This document shows, piece by piece, positions 1 to 8,303 of a DNA stretch of 25,130 nt. Every line of letters begins with the position of its first letter. Positions within the stretch are counted from its first letter, which is position 1. The notes below the pieces were generated by a model that searched no databases, was not told the DNA's origin, and was given only the letters and a program-made list of their open reading frames with translations. Origin of the DNA: Larix sibirica (Eukaryota > Streptophyta > Pinopsida > Pinales > Pinaceae); the NCBI GenBank assembly GCA_004151065.3, contig NWUY0300013780.1, positions 18,301-43,430 on the forward strand, read 5' to 3'. Position numbers and translations under genes: made by a program.

Positions 1-640
1 TTAAATGGTGACTGTACTTTAGAAATCAATTTCAGGACATCATACCAAATAACATGGAACATTGACAGGTTTTCGAGATGATGAACCAATCTTAAATTTT
101 ATTCATAATGTTGATGAATTCTCAAACTTTAATGTCAATTTGCAAGAAGAAGGTAAAGAGTATCAAGGTGAGGGCGATTAGTTCAAAAATCTTGTGCCTC
201 ATGGCCTAGTGGCATTTGAAAGCATCTTTGATAGGCAAGATCGAAGGAAGAACAACATTGATTCAATGAAACCTAGAGATTGTGGAAATAAACATTGGGT
301 CATATAAAGGGTCATATAAAGAACCTAAAATGATAAAAATCGGAAAAGGTACTTCAAAAAAGAAAAGGAGTGATTTAATCAATTTAGTTAAAGAGTATAG
401 AGATGTGTTTGATTTTACTTTTGACAAATTAAAAGCATATCGTGAAGATGTATTCCAGCACAACCTTTGAAGCAACAGATCATGCAAGTCAAACCTTTCA
501 GATAAAAATTGAGAAAGATCAACCCTAAGTTAGCTCCCATTGTTAAAATAGAGCTTGAAAATATGTTAGCAACAGAGGGATAATTGCACCTACAAGACAT
601 TCATATTGGTTCTCTAACATGTGTTATCTCTAAGGAGGTC
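1..640 (+). pseudogene. Ty3/gypsy retrotransposon polyprotein fragment (protease/RT junction), decayed
   Basis: Conceptual translation across several frames gives the stretch that precedes the reverse transcriptase core in plant Ty3/gypsy polyproteins. The clearest part is 282-470, containing IKIGKGTS and then LVKEYRDVF, with KAYREDVFQH close behind; around 505-590 a KLRKINPKLAPIVKIELE-like segment follows in another frame. This is the familiar lead-in to the gypsy RT domain. Stops (for example near 525 and 580) and frame changes break it, and a 12-bp tandem duplication lies at 297-320. No RT catalytic motif, integrase or LTR is seen, so only a fragment is present and the 5' part lies outside the window. 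Family assignment rests on recognised motif order. It is surely non-functional. Confidence 0.75.
297..320. repeat. 12-bp perfect tandem duplication inside the gypsy fragment
   Basis: The 12-mer GGGTCATATAAA occurs twice head to tail. It adds four codons in frame and therefore did not itself break the reading frame. Confidence 0.9.
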
Positions 641-718
641 ACAGGTTCAAAACCGGCGGGGGGTAGGGTTGCTCATTGGCCCGTTGTGACAAGGCTCGAA
701 GGGTAGGAGACCCCTGGG
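639..718 (+). mobile_element. tRNA-related SINE-like fragment (B-box)
   Basis: The sequence GGTTCAAAACC at 644-654 fits the RNA polymerase III B-box consensus (GGTTCRANNCC). The surrounding 21 bases (639-659) match 22503-22523 with two or three differences. No convincing A-box is visible upstream because gypsy sequence begins there. The segment ends at the unknown base 719, immediately before LINE coding sequence, so its 3' end is not defined. It could also be a tRNA-like relic unrelated to a SINE. Confidence 0.35.
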
Positions 719-721
719 NAA

Positions 722-2081
722 CTTTTTCCACTCTTTCTAGGATCTGATCAAGGGTGAGGTACTGTGTATTGTTGAAGAATCACGTAGAAGTGGAGGGGTT
801 CTAAAATCTTTCAATGCCACCTTCCTCATGCTTATCCTGAAGGAGGATGGAGTTGACTCACCTAGAAATTTCAAACCGATCGCCCTCTGCAATGTTATTT
901 ACAAGATCATTACCAAGGTGATCGCCAATAGGCTCCAACCTTTGCTACCTTCCCTTATCATTCCAGAGCAGTCTGGTTTTGTTGAAGGAAGACAAATTGT
1001 GGATGGTATAATCTTGGTTCACGAAACCATTCCCTCCCTCAAACTCACTAAGAACCATGGTATGCTTATCAAGCTGGTTCTTGCAAAATCCTATGATAAG
1101 CTCAGCTGGCAGTACATGCATGGCATTTTGGAGGCCTTTGGTTTTGACAGAACTTGGGTAAGTTGGATTATGAACCTTATTTCTACACCCTTTTTCTCCG
1201 TTTTGCTCGATGGCTCCCCGTTGAAAATTCTTCAGGCCTCCCGGGGCATTCGGCAGGGGGATCCACTGTCCCCCTTCCTTTTTCTCCTTATGGAAGAGGG
1301 ACTCAACAAACTCCTCTAGAGCTTGGCTAATGATGGCAGTATTCGTGGCCTCCAGCTTCACCCTGGCTTGGATAAACAGATGCACCAACAGTTCATTGAT
1401 GACATTATTCTCATGGGGCACCCTTCAGTCCAAGAAGCTCGTATCTTAAAGAGAGGCTTAAAACTTTTCGCGAAACCTTCAGGGCTTGAAGTTAATCCTT
1501 CCAAGTCTCATGTTTTTTTCTTCCACACCCCTGATATCACCCAGCATAATATTCTGAGGATTCTTGGCTATGCCAAAGGCTCTCTCCCCTCAAAGTACCT
1601 GGGTGTACCCCTCACGGAAAGCACCATTTGGAAGGTTTCCTCGCAGGATTTAATTGACAGTATCCAAAAAAAGATTACTAGTTGGACGCTCAAACCTATT
1701 AGTCTCCCCAGTCAACTTGTTCTGGTTAAATCCATCCTTCAGTCTATGTCTGTTTACCTCTTCTCGATGCTCTCTACTCCTAAATTGGTCCTCAAAGAAA
1801 TAAGAAGCATCCAGGGAAAATTCCTCTAGGGGGCAGGGAGAAAAAATCTAAGTTTGTGTTGGTTGGCTGGGATAAGCTCTGTCAGCCTAAGAATTCTAGG
1901 GGCCNTTGGCATCAGAGATCTCGAGATCCTGAGTGATGTCTATGGCTCCAAAATTTGGTGGCGGTGGCACAACCACAGTATGGAACCGTGGGCCCATTTG
2001 TGGCATGTGAAATATGCTAGAGATAGGTCGCTGTGGAATCTTATTCGCTTCAAGAGAATAAGGAATGGATCCCATATCTAG
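722..2081 (+). pseudogene. LINE reverse transcriptase domain, inactive
   Basis: The strongest RT evidence is 738-1829: an LILKEDG/NFKPIALCNVIYKIITKV block (828-915), QSGFVEGRQIVDGI (about 970-1008), motif B RGIRQGDPLSPFLF (about 1245-1287), and motif C FIDDIILMG (about 1395-1422) with both Asp present. Motif A reads KLVLAKSYDKLSW where the family has KLDLAKAYD, so the first catalytic Asp is Val (GTT at 1077-1079). In-frame TAG stops lie near 740, at 1317-1319 and at 1827-1829; the latter follows GKFL, where homologues have Trp. After 1830 the frame shifts twice, and GIRDLEIL-type RT-thumb-adjacent sequence resumes around 1911. An unknown base is at 1905. Confidence 0.92.
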
Positions 2082-2720
2082 GCCAAAGTGTTCTCTGGCC
2101 ATCATCTTGTGCAAGATCGCAGCTTTGGGAAATTTTCAATGGTACCTTATCCAACTTTTGGGATGATTCCTAGCAGTAGCTCCCTAAGCTAGGAGTTGAT
2201 CCCAGGTGGCAAGATATTCAGGATAGAAGCATTGTTGATGGAAAAATCAATCTTTGTGACTTCTGGGAGGACGGATGGTCTAAAGGTCACAGATAGTGGG
2301 ATGATTGTGGCTAGATGGATGGGATCATCAATATGGAGGATCAGAGGGCTTTTGAGACTATGCTTAAGGAACGTGTTATTCATGCCAAAATGGGGCCTAA
2401 CAAGCTGCGTTGGGGATACAACCCGAAAGGCGTTTTCACTATCAAGTAGGCTTACGACATCAGAATCAAAAGTAACACAAAGGATGGTAACATATGGAAG
2501 AAGGTGTGGGGGATGCACCCCTGGCCTAAATTCAATGTATTCTGTTGGTTGGTTTCCTGGGGGAGAATTTTAACCTATGAAAACCTCAGGACCAGAGGAA
2601 TTTTGGGCCTTTCCAGGTGCCCTTTATGCTGCCTGTCTAAGGAAACCTCCAGGAATCTACTGGACAGTTGTACCTTCTCTTCTAAGCTATGGGATCAGGG
2701 TGCTATGATATTTTGAAGGA
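2082..2720 (+). pseudogene. LINE ORF2 linker and zf-RVT region, decayed
   Basis: From about 2504 to 2716 an open stretch reads WPKFNVFCWLVSWGRILTYE, then NLRTRGILGLSRCPLC, then SSKLWD. This is the arrangement of the zinc-binding region (zf-RVT) that lies between RT and RNase H in plant LINEs, with the CPLC pair preserved. The stretch 2082-2500 is the expected position of the RT-to-zf-RVT linker but is so frame-shifted that only scattered similarity is seen. A stop ends the open part at 2714-2716. Confidence 0.75.
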
Positions 2721-2779
2721 GCGACAGGATCAGAGATCATCCGGTCCAGAACCTTAATAATTGGAACCCCAAAGCCTTC

Positions 2780-3723
2780 TCCAATTCGATTATATACACC
2801 CTCTAGTTAATGTTCCCTTGGATGGTGTTATAGAATATCTGGAAGGAACGCAACCATCATATCTTCAAGGATAAAACTCATAACCTAAATTCTATATGGA
2901 AACTAACTATCAATAACATGAAAGAAACTATTCGCAGTCTTTCATGGGGGGAGAAGGATCGTGATCTTTCAGAGGGGGACCGTCGTATTGCCCTGGGTTG
3001 GGGGATTAGCAGCTCCAATTTTGAAGGTCTACCTATAAAAGTTAAGAATTGTAAACCCTTTAGTCCTCGATTCAGGTCCCCTCCTCATGCTCATGTGTTC
3101 AAAATTAATTTTGATGTGGCGTCCAAGGGTAATCCGGGTTTGGTCGGTTATTGAGGGGTTTGCAGGGACGAAGCTAGCCACATCCTCAAATTTTTTTTTG
3201 GTAACCTTCGAGTTGAATCCAACAACTCTGCTGAGCTCGAAGGTCTTATTTAGGGTTTCCACATGGTGGTTTTGAAGGATGGTTCCCACTCATTTTAGAG
3301 GGAGACTCCAGCATTATCATCCAGATGGCTAGACGTTTGGCCAATGGCCAATCCCCGTCCAAAATCTCATCTAGTTAGCGCTTGTTGTAGAGATTAGAGC
3401 TCCTGAAATCCTTGCTGGCCGATCATAGTGCATTCACCTTTTCCCATGTACGTTGGGATGCTAATAAAGTGGAGTACCTCATGGCTAATCATGGTTTCAT
3501 TGATGGTAGAACCCATGTGGATGGTACCTTGGAGGCCTCTCGACGCGACCCTTGGGCCACAACTTGCTTCCAGCTGGCCAGCTCTGATCTTGACACTTAT
3601 TGTCAGTAGGAAAGAGATGCCACTCGTCATCGGGACACTAACATGGGGCATTTAGGGAGGAGTACTAGGGAGTCCCATCATCAGGGCTTGCCACGGGAGA
3701 ATCGTATTCCGCCCCCCTTATAA
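2780..3723 (+). pseudogene. LINE RNase H domain, decayed
   Basis: The region carries a plant-LINE-type RNase H1 fold. HVFKINFDVASKGNPG at about 3090-3140 contains the first acidic residue; NNSAELEGLI around 3221-3250 contains the catalytic Glu; LEGDSSIIIQ around 3295-3325 contains the next Asp; and a NKVEYLMANHG block near 3465-3500 corresponds to the usual N-K-V-A-D-x-L-A-N-H-G, with the last Asp apparently changed to Tyr. The first two motifs share one reading frame (with a TGA replacing the Gly codon after GY at 3152-3154), and the last two share another, so there is a frameshift near 3285-3297. The domain runs to a TAA at 3721-3723. Confidence 0.85.
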
Positions 3724-4069
3724 TCCATCCTTCCTTCTCCCGTATGTACTTTCTATGGCAGGAATTGATCGCAAGGATTGAGCTATATTATTTTCCTTTT
3801 CTAGTCATCAGTGCAGATTTAATGGTTTTTTATGGTGTTGTTCCTTCATGATTAATCCTCTGGACACGATGGGAAATGATTGTTGTTTGGCTGATGGAAT
3901 GCTCATCGCATCCCTGGTTATTTATAGCCATGAAGACCTAAGTTTTCCCGATAGTTATCCATTTCAGTTTCAGTGTTCTCTATTCCTTGAGATTGTCAAG
4001 ACTGTTTGGGTGGGTGTGAGTGATAGATTCTCTCTTGGTTGTCCACTTGACTCTATCTGGTCTAGGGTG

Positions 4070-4714
4070 ATGGCCCCTAAACGCAGTACTGGTTCGGAGC
4101 CTAATGAGGATTCAGGCTCTGATAAATTGAAGGGTTCTGCTAAGATTAGGGTTGAGAGGCGTACTCCTCAGGGGCAGGTTACCAGGGTGCAGTCTAGAGC
4201 CCAAGAGATTGCCCTTTTCGTCCATCAGCGTATTACGTCCCTGGTTCAGAATGAGATGGAGCAGATTGAGAGTCGGTATTGGGATACTGCTCAGGCTATT
4301 CGTGTTGAAAATTTGCGCAGAGAGGTGGAAGATTGGGTCGTCGACCTAGGCACTACTTTGGGTTGGGCCTCGTCCTACGACCGCATGCTGATGGTTTACT
4401 GGGTTGTTAAGAATATCCTGGTACACGTTACCATGACAAATTATCTCAAGAAGGAGGGTGACAAGGAGCCGGTTAGGGCCTGGAAGGCGCACAACAACGA
4501 CACCCATTTGATGCACCTTAAAATTGACGCCATTGCCAAGAAATTTGGCTTGACCTTTATTTACCCTGTTATGGATGATGCTCAGCTGGCTGGATCCAGC
4601 ACTCGCCGCCAACATGCTTTGGCTCTGAAGACAACTGTGGACAAAGTTGTTGCCTCGACTAAGAAAGGCAAGCAAACGATCAACGAGGATGTTGGCACCG
4701 TTGCTGCTATCTAA
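4070..4714 (+). CDS. Unrecognised intact ORF at the 3' end of the LINE (214 residues)
   Basis: The ORF is open from 3848 (288 codons), but the start at 4070 is preferred because the protein there takes on a soluble character, beginning MAPKRSTGSEPNEDSGS, while the upstream 74 codons look like translated spacer. The protein is hydrophilic. It has a basic, Ser-rich N-terminus (residues 1-50), a charged helix-prone stretch with ERRTPQGQ and NEMEQIESRYWD (about 26-85), a Trp/Tyr-containing mid part (DWVVDLGTTLGW, VYWVVKNILVH), and a Lys-rich tail (STKKGKQTINED). I see no zinc knuckle, RRM, signal peptide or known catalytic motif and do not recognise the family. It lies 346 bases after the RNase H stop and is followed by the LINE 3' UTR and poly(A), so it appears to be carried by the element. 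It is unbroken although ORF2 upstream is full of stops. Confidence 0.55.
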   Translation: MAPKRSTGSEPNEDSGSDKLKGSAKIRVERRTPQGQVTRVQSRAQEIALFVHQRITSLVQNEMEQIESRYWDTAQAIRVENLRREVEDWVVDLGTTLGWASSYDRMLMVYWVVKNILVHVTMTNYLKKEGDKEPVRAWKAHNNDTHLMHLKIDAIAKKFGLTFIYPVMDDAQLAGSSTRRQHALALKTTVDKVVASTKKGKQTINEDVGTVAAI

Positions 4715-5063
4715 CTTTCCTTTCTTCTGGTTTTGGCTGGCAGTTTGACTGAGCTCTAGTCTCTGTGCTTTTTACCTGTTATCCGCTTTATAGATGGTCT
4801 CGGGTTGTTTTAATTTTGGAAGGTCTATACCTAGTTGTTGGGTCGGTTTTTTGGGCATTCTGGGCTATGACGCCTTTTCTGGGTAGCTCTTCGACATTGA
4901 TGTGATTATGGGAATAGTTCTGCTTTGGTATCCTATTGTAATTTGGAGGGTTTACTGATATGTTGTTTCTTTGTTTCTGCTAGCTACGGGCCATGCTCTA
5001 AGTGCCCTTTGTAATATGTTTCGGATAAAATATAAAGTCCTTTTTATTTAAAAAAAAAAAAAA
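4715..5063 (+). other. LINE 3' UTR and poly(A) tail
   Basis: This T-rich non-coding stretch runs from the ORF stop to a 14-A run at 5050-5063. The last part contains GTTTCGGATAAAATATAAAG, with AATATAAA acting as a plausible polyadenylation signal about 20 bases before the tail. It marks the 3' border of the retrotransposed copy. Confidence 0.75.
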
Positions 5064-5133
5064 CTTCTTTTACATATTCATATTCATAGTAATATAATAA
5101 CTTCTTTTACATATTCATATTCATAGTAATATA
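5062..5133. repeat. 37-bp-period tandem duplication directly after the LINE poly(A)
   Basis: A 35-base sequence starting AACTTCTTTTACATATTC occurs at 5062-5096 and again at 5099-5133 with no mismatch seen. It abuts the poly(A) run. It may be a duplicated copy of the insertion target or a later slippage-type duplication. Confidence 0.9.
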
Positions 5134-5744
5134 TGAAGACATAAAAAAAAGTGACGTACTTAAATGTTCATCATTTCTAACATTATGTGATAGATAATTT
5201 ACCTACATTTTTGGATGGTTCGAGTTTAACGTTTTTTTAATGACTCCATATGAGCTTTTCTAAGACTATGTGAGAGGCTTACCCGTTATTGGAAACGATA
5301 AAACGTGAGGCCTTCGTACATCAAAACTGGCCGTTTCGGTTGAGTGTGAAAAAATAGATAAATTCATAACATAGGAAGGCAAAATTTACAAGGAATACTA
5401 GAAACATAAGAGTTGAAATAATTTTAATAAACACCTAACCAAATAATTAATTACTCGGACCATAAAGAATTTGAAATTCGAATTGAAAAGAAATTTGAAT
5501 TATATTGTCTTCCATAGAAAATTACACTATATAGCTGAAGGCGTGACGACTACCCCAAATTATTAAGGTTCTTCATTAAAAGGTTATTTTATACTTTCAT
5601 GTAAGCTGCTGCTGCGCGCCTTTTAACATAGCACACAATAAAGTCTGATTACAATATATCATTAATTCACTAAAAATGAATAATAATTCCCATATTAACC
5701 TTTGTATATAATTCAAAAAGAATTGGGTGTATAATATTGAATCG
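5134..5744. other. Gene-free spacer
   Basis: AT-rich DNA with no ORF resembling a known protein, no RNA gene and no clear repeat. The right end runs into the 3' remnant of the BTB locus, whose reading frame stops at 5745-5747. Confidence 0.5.
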
Positions 5745-6543
5745 TTAAACATGAAATATTGGTATTGAATCTTTTGTAAGTAATTCTGCACAAATGAATC
5801 CGTCCAACCTCGCGAGAAGCAGCTTCACTTGGTAGAGATGGGCGAGTTCCACAAGCTCCCTGTAATTGGTATGCATATCTTCATCACTTAGTTTGACAGT
5901 GTACAGAAACTTGAGAAACACCTTGACAGTCACTCCTCTAAATTTCTCAATAAAACACCTTAAGAGTCACTCCTCTAAATTTCTCAATAATAATTGCATT
6001 GGTTCTCCCCCATATATCTGTTTCATCAAGCTTTTTATGGAATAAGTCTGACCTATTTGCCTACGGAAATTTAATACCACAATATAAGTAAACTAAAGAT
6101 ATAATCACATATCAGAAATTTGTTGCCCTGCATAGATATCAAACCATAATATAACCTGATAACTAAACCAAGATATAATCGCATGTCAGAAATTAGCAAG
6201 AGGATGACAACAAAATTAATGATAGGTTACCAATAAAACTCACCAAAATCAATCTCTTAGCCATAAACCGAGATCCGTCAGAATTGCATGATAGGGTCAC
6301 TTGATCTATAGTGGATGATGGTGATATTTCGCCAGGAACCAAATTCCAACCCCCTAAGAATGCAACCTCCTCTTCCAATCTTCTAATTTTCTCTAAACAG
6401 TATGTTACTCCCTCTTCCCTCTTCTTTTGCCGAGTCCGAAACATAGTATTGCAGCTCTTGCACACAAGCCTGGAATTTCGTATATTCCCTCTGTCTGTAA
6501 AACTGAAATTTGACGACGTTCTTGTATTTTTAATGCCCTTCAT
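5745..6543 (-). pseudogene. BTB/POZ domain protein gene remnant (At4g08455-like architecture)
   Basis: Two exons are visible on the minus strand. Exon A (6244 to about 6543) encodes a Cys-containing segment (VCKSCNTMFRTRQKKREEG), a short coiled coil (CLEKIRRLEEEVAFLGG) and the first BTB strands, ending FMAKRLIL at a consensus GTGAGT donor (6243 downwards). Intron 6061-6243 ends CCGTAG, and exon B (from 6060) resumes in the same phase with ANRSDLFHKKLDE, then EKFRGVTVKVFLKFLYT, LSDEDMHTNYRELVELAHLY and QVKLLLARLDGFICAELL. This is a BTB core of the kind that dimerises and recruits Cullin3. A 37-bp tandem duplication (5921-5957/5958-5994) shifts the frame and creates a stop, and the protein ends soon after IPIFHV. 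The N-terminal start is uncertain, since exon A may begin at an acceptor within 6495-6535. Confidence 0.75.
5921..5994. repeat. 37-bp tandem duplication that breaks the BTB reading frame
   Basis: Two 37-base units, 5921-5957 and 5958-5994, share the core AGTCACTCCTCTAAATTTCT with a few differences at the edges. Because 37 is not a multiple of three, reading the minus strand through both copies meets a stop at the start of the second pass. Confidence 0.9.
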
Positions 6544-6751
6544 TTTAAGTTTAATGCAAATTTTCCAGACTCATTTTTTCGGTGTTGTTATTTGTAAATA
6601 TTTCAAAATAACAATTTTTACACTTCTCTAAACTTCAAACACAAAATTTTATGGTATAAAAAGTAACAAAAACTCCATAAGCAAACCAATTGGAAAACAC
6701 ACGACTGTTACAGAATGAAAAATCCAGCCTCTAGTTCTAGAATTTTATGGC

Positions 6752-7207
6752 ATGAATTCTGAGACAATGCTCATGTCGTCATTCCCTTCAGCTTTTGCTA
6801 CCTCTGCTTCTTGGATTTCCAATTTCATCCATTCCCTCTTCGCGTCTACGGTTTCATTGGACATGCGGAGGCTAATAATTTTGCAATATCAGCAAAAGAT
6901 TAATTGGAGCAAAAGATTAATCGGAACAGGAAACCACAGAATGGCCTGGGTATGATGAAGGCCATGAAAGAAAGGGTCCCCCTGTCAGAAGCTCAGCGAT
7001 CCAGACCGAGTCCCTGCTGAGCACGGTGGAAGCCCTAGACATCCAAGAGCCAACTGAGCAAAGATCTCCGAGGCATCGAAGTTCGAGAGGAATCTTGCGG
7101 ACATATGGAGGGAAATCCAGGGCGCCAACAACTGGGAAGGGTTGCTTGATCCCATGGACGATATATTGTGAAAGGAGATTATCAGGTATGGAGAGTTCAC
7201 CCAAGCG
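6752..7207 (+). pseudogene. 5' remnant of a chloroplast-type DAD1-like phospholipase A1 gene
   Basis: An ATG at 6752 opens a Ser/Ala-rich, low-acidic leader (MNSETMLMSSFPSAFATSAS and onward) that resembles a plastid transit peptide. After a frame change, 6930-7070 reads an acidic linker containing STVEALDIQEPTEQRSPRH. After another, 7065-7207 reads NLADIWREIQGANNWEGLL, then DPMDDIL, a TGA (7169-7171, where an Arg codon is expected), then KEIIRYGEFTQA. WREIxGxNNWEGLLDP...RxEIIRYGEFxQA is the start of the mature lipase domain in plant PLA1 class I enzymes, which hydrolyse plastid acyl lipids. The catalytic GxSxG, Asp and His are not found downstream. Two frameshifts, one stop and the missing remainder make it a pseudogene fragment. 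Confidence 0.65.
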
Positions 7208-7719
7208 AAGGAAAAATCTGTGAATGAAGTTCACCGTTAAGAAACGAGCACAAACCACAGATTAGAAATCCACCTACACCTTCATGGATGAAATATGCTT
7301 CTTCAAGAACGAACATGAGATATTACATGCAGCGTGCATCCACTGCAAATGTAGAAGATGATCACTAAAAAGATTAAAATGGGAAAACCAAACATGACCA
7401 ATACATGCAGCTTGCCACACTTATGCATGGACTGCAGTACAAACGGTCTACCCAATGCATCGACTGTAAAATTTCTAGCTCTCTGTTGATGCCATTAAAC
7501 CCTTGATTGTCTTTACAGGGATTAAACAAAATGGTCTTGCCTTGTTTTTCCATGACCTGATTTGACCTGACCTGCTCATTTTTCCATGACCTGATCTCAC
7601 TTGACCTGCTCAACACCTGTAGTGCCATGAATGCTGTCATTAATGTCATCCCTTTTGGGGAGTAGGTGACAAGCCAGAGATAGGAAGCTTCGTGGGTTAC
7701 CTCAAACAAGTCTGTAGAG
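7208..7719. other. Spacer with a 34-bp tandem repeat
   Basis: No supported gene. A two-copy repeat of period 34 lies at about 7545-7615, with shared cores TTTTCCATGACCTGAT and TTGACCTGCTCA or a near variant. A minus-strand ORF at 7374-7709 has no recognisable motif and is treated as chance. Confidence 0.6.
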
Positions 7720-7976
7720 CATTAATAACAGAGCATTAATAATAGATGATGAAGGCTCCCCCACCGAACTAGGAAGGGATTTTCGAGAAAGACGTCATCA
7801 ACTCATATCTAATTAAAACTTAACAAATTTGTATTATTTAAAAAGTTAATATAAATAATTTTTTTTAACTATACATAAACGGCCTAAAATTATAAATTGC
7901 TGGAAAAATTCATAGATCCTATGAACAAATTAATAAGGGATGTCCGATATATACATGTTCCCCTTTGGGGACATAA
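7720..7976 (+). repeat. Diverged third copy of the U6-like-hairpin repeat family
   Basis: The right end, GATATATACATG followed by TTCCCCTTTGGGGACATAA (7946-7976), matches the ends of the repeats at 11887 and 17600. Upstream, a CTCCCCC...GGAAGGG...GACGTCATC block (7755-7792) and AT-rich tracts keep the same order as in those copies, with indels. The left border is not clear. Confidence 0.55.
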
Positions 7977-8184
7977 TAAGTATGGGGTCACTCCTTTGGC
8001 CGGGTGGCTGGGGCAGTTGGCTGTGGCAGTCCCCACCCAAGTTCGACCATGCGTGCCAGCGCTCTCTACAGGTGAAAAAAAAAGAGTATGGGGGAGATGA
8101 GGAGATGTCATTAAGTAAATGAGCATTAATTCATCTTAAATGAGCATATATTCTCTTGGCAAACATATATGTTACTATTGGATA

Positions 8185-8256
8185 TATTTTAATGTATATA
8201 TGTTTCTAGTTGGATTTGTATATTTTAATGTATATATGTTTCTAGTTGGATTTGTA
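8185..8256. repeat. 36-bp tandem duplication
   Basis: Two head-to-tail copies with period 36 begin TATTTTAATGTATATATG at 8185 and 8221 and end TCTAGTTGGATTTGTA. They appear identical. Confidence 0.9.
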
Positions 8257-8303
8257 GGGATACACATATAGTACATTAGTGTATAAGTTCCAATGAGTAG
8301 AAT

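Larger units (their letters stand above)
720..5063 (+). mobile_element. Plant L1-type LINE (non-LTR retrotransposon) with poly(A) tail
   Basis: Ordered remains of ORF2 run left to right: reverse transcriptase, zf-RVT region and RNase H, followed by an additional ORF, about 335 bases of 3' UTR and a run of 14 A at 5050-5063. The UTR ends with a GTTTCGGATAAAATATAAAG segment, which looks like the 3' end of plant LINEs. The endonuclease and ORF1 are absent; coding begins directly after the unknown base at 719, so it is unclear whether the copy is 5'-truncated or whether an assembly join hides the rest. The ORF2 part is dead through many TAG/TGA stops (mostly W, Q or G codons changed) and frameshifts. 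No matching target-site copy was found on the left side. Confidence 0.9.

Noticed and set aside
199-215. A-box-like GGCCTAGTGG
   Set aside because: It is part of gypsy coding sequence and has no B-box downstream at tRNA spacing.
945-1421. 158-codon minus-strand ORF
   Set aside because: It is the antisense shadow of the LINE reverse transcriptase, whose motifs are on the plus strand.
4346-4675. 109-codon minus-strand ORF
   Set aside because: Antisense to the intact 3' ORF of the LINE; no similarity recognised.
6917-7258. 113-codon minus-strand ORF
   Set aside because: Antisense to the phospholipase A1 relic, which has the recognisable motifs.
7640-7710. Possible downstream lipase motif (a FGxPRVGD-like reading around GGAGTAGGTGACAAGCC)
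   Set aside because: Only a few residues fit, in a frame with stops nearby; too weak to extend the phospholipase relic.
7897-8126. Short overlapping ORFs on both strands
   Set aside because: No motif; they overlap the end of the U6-like repeat copy and show no coding bias.
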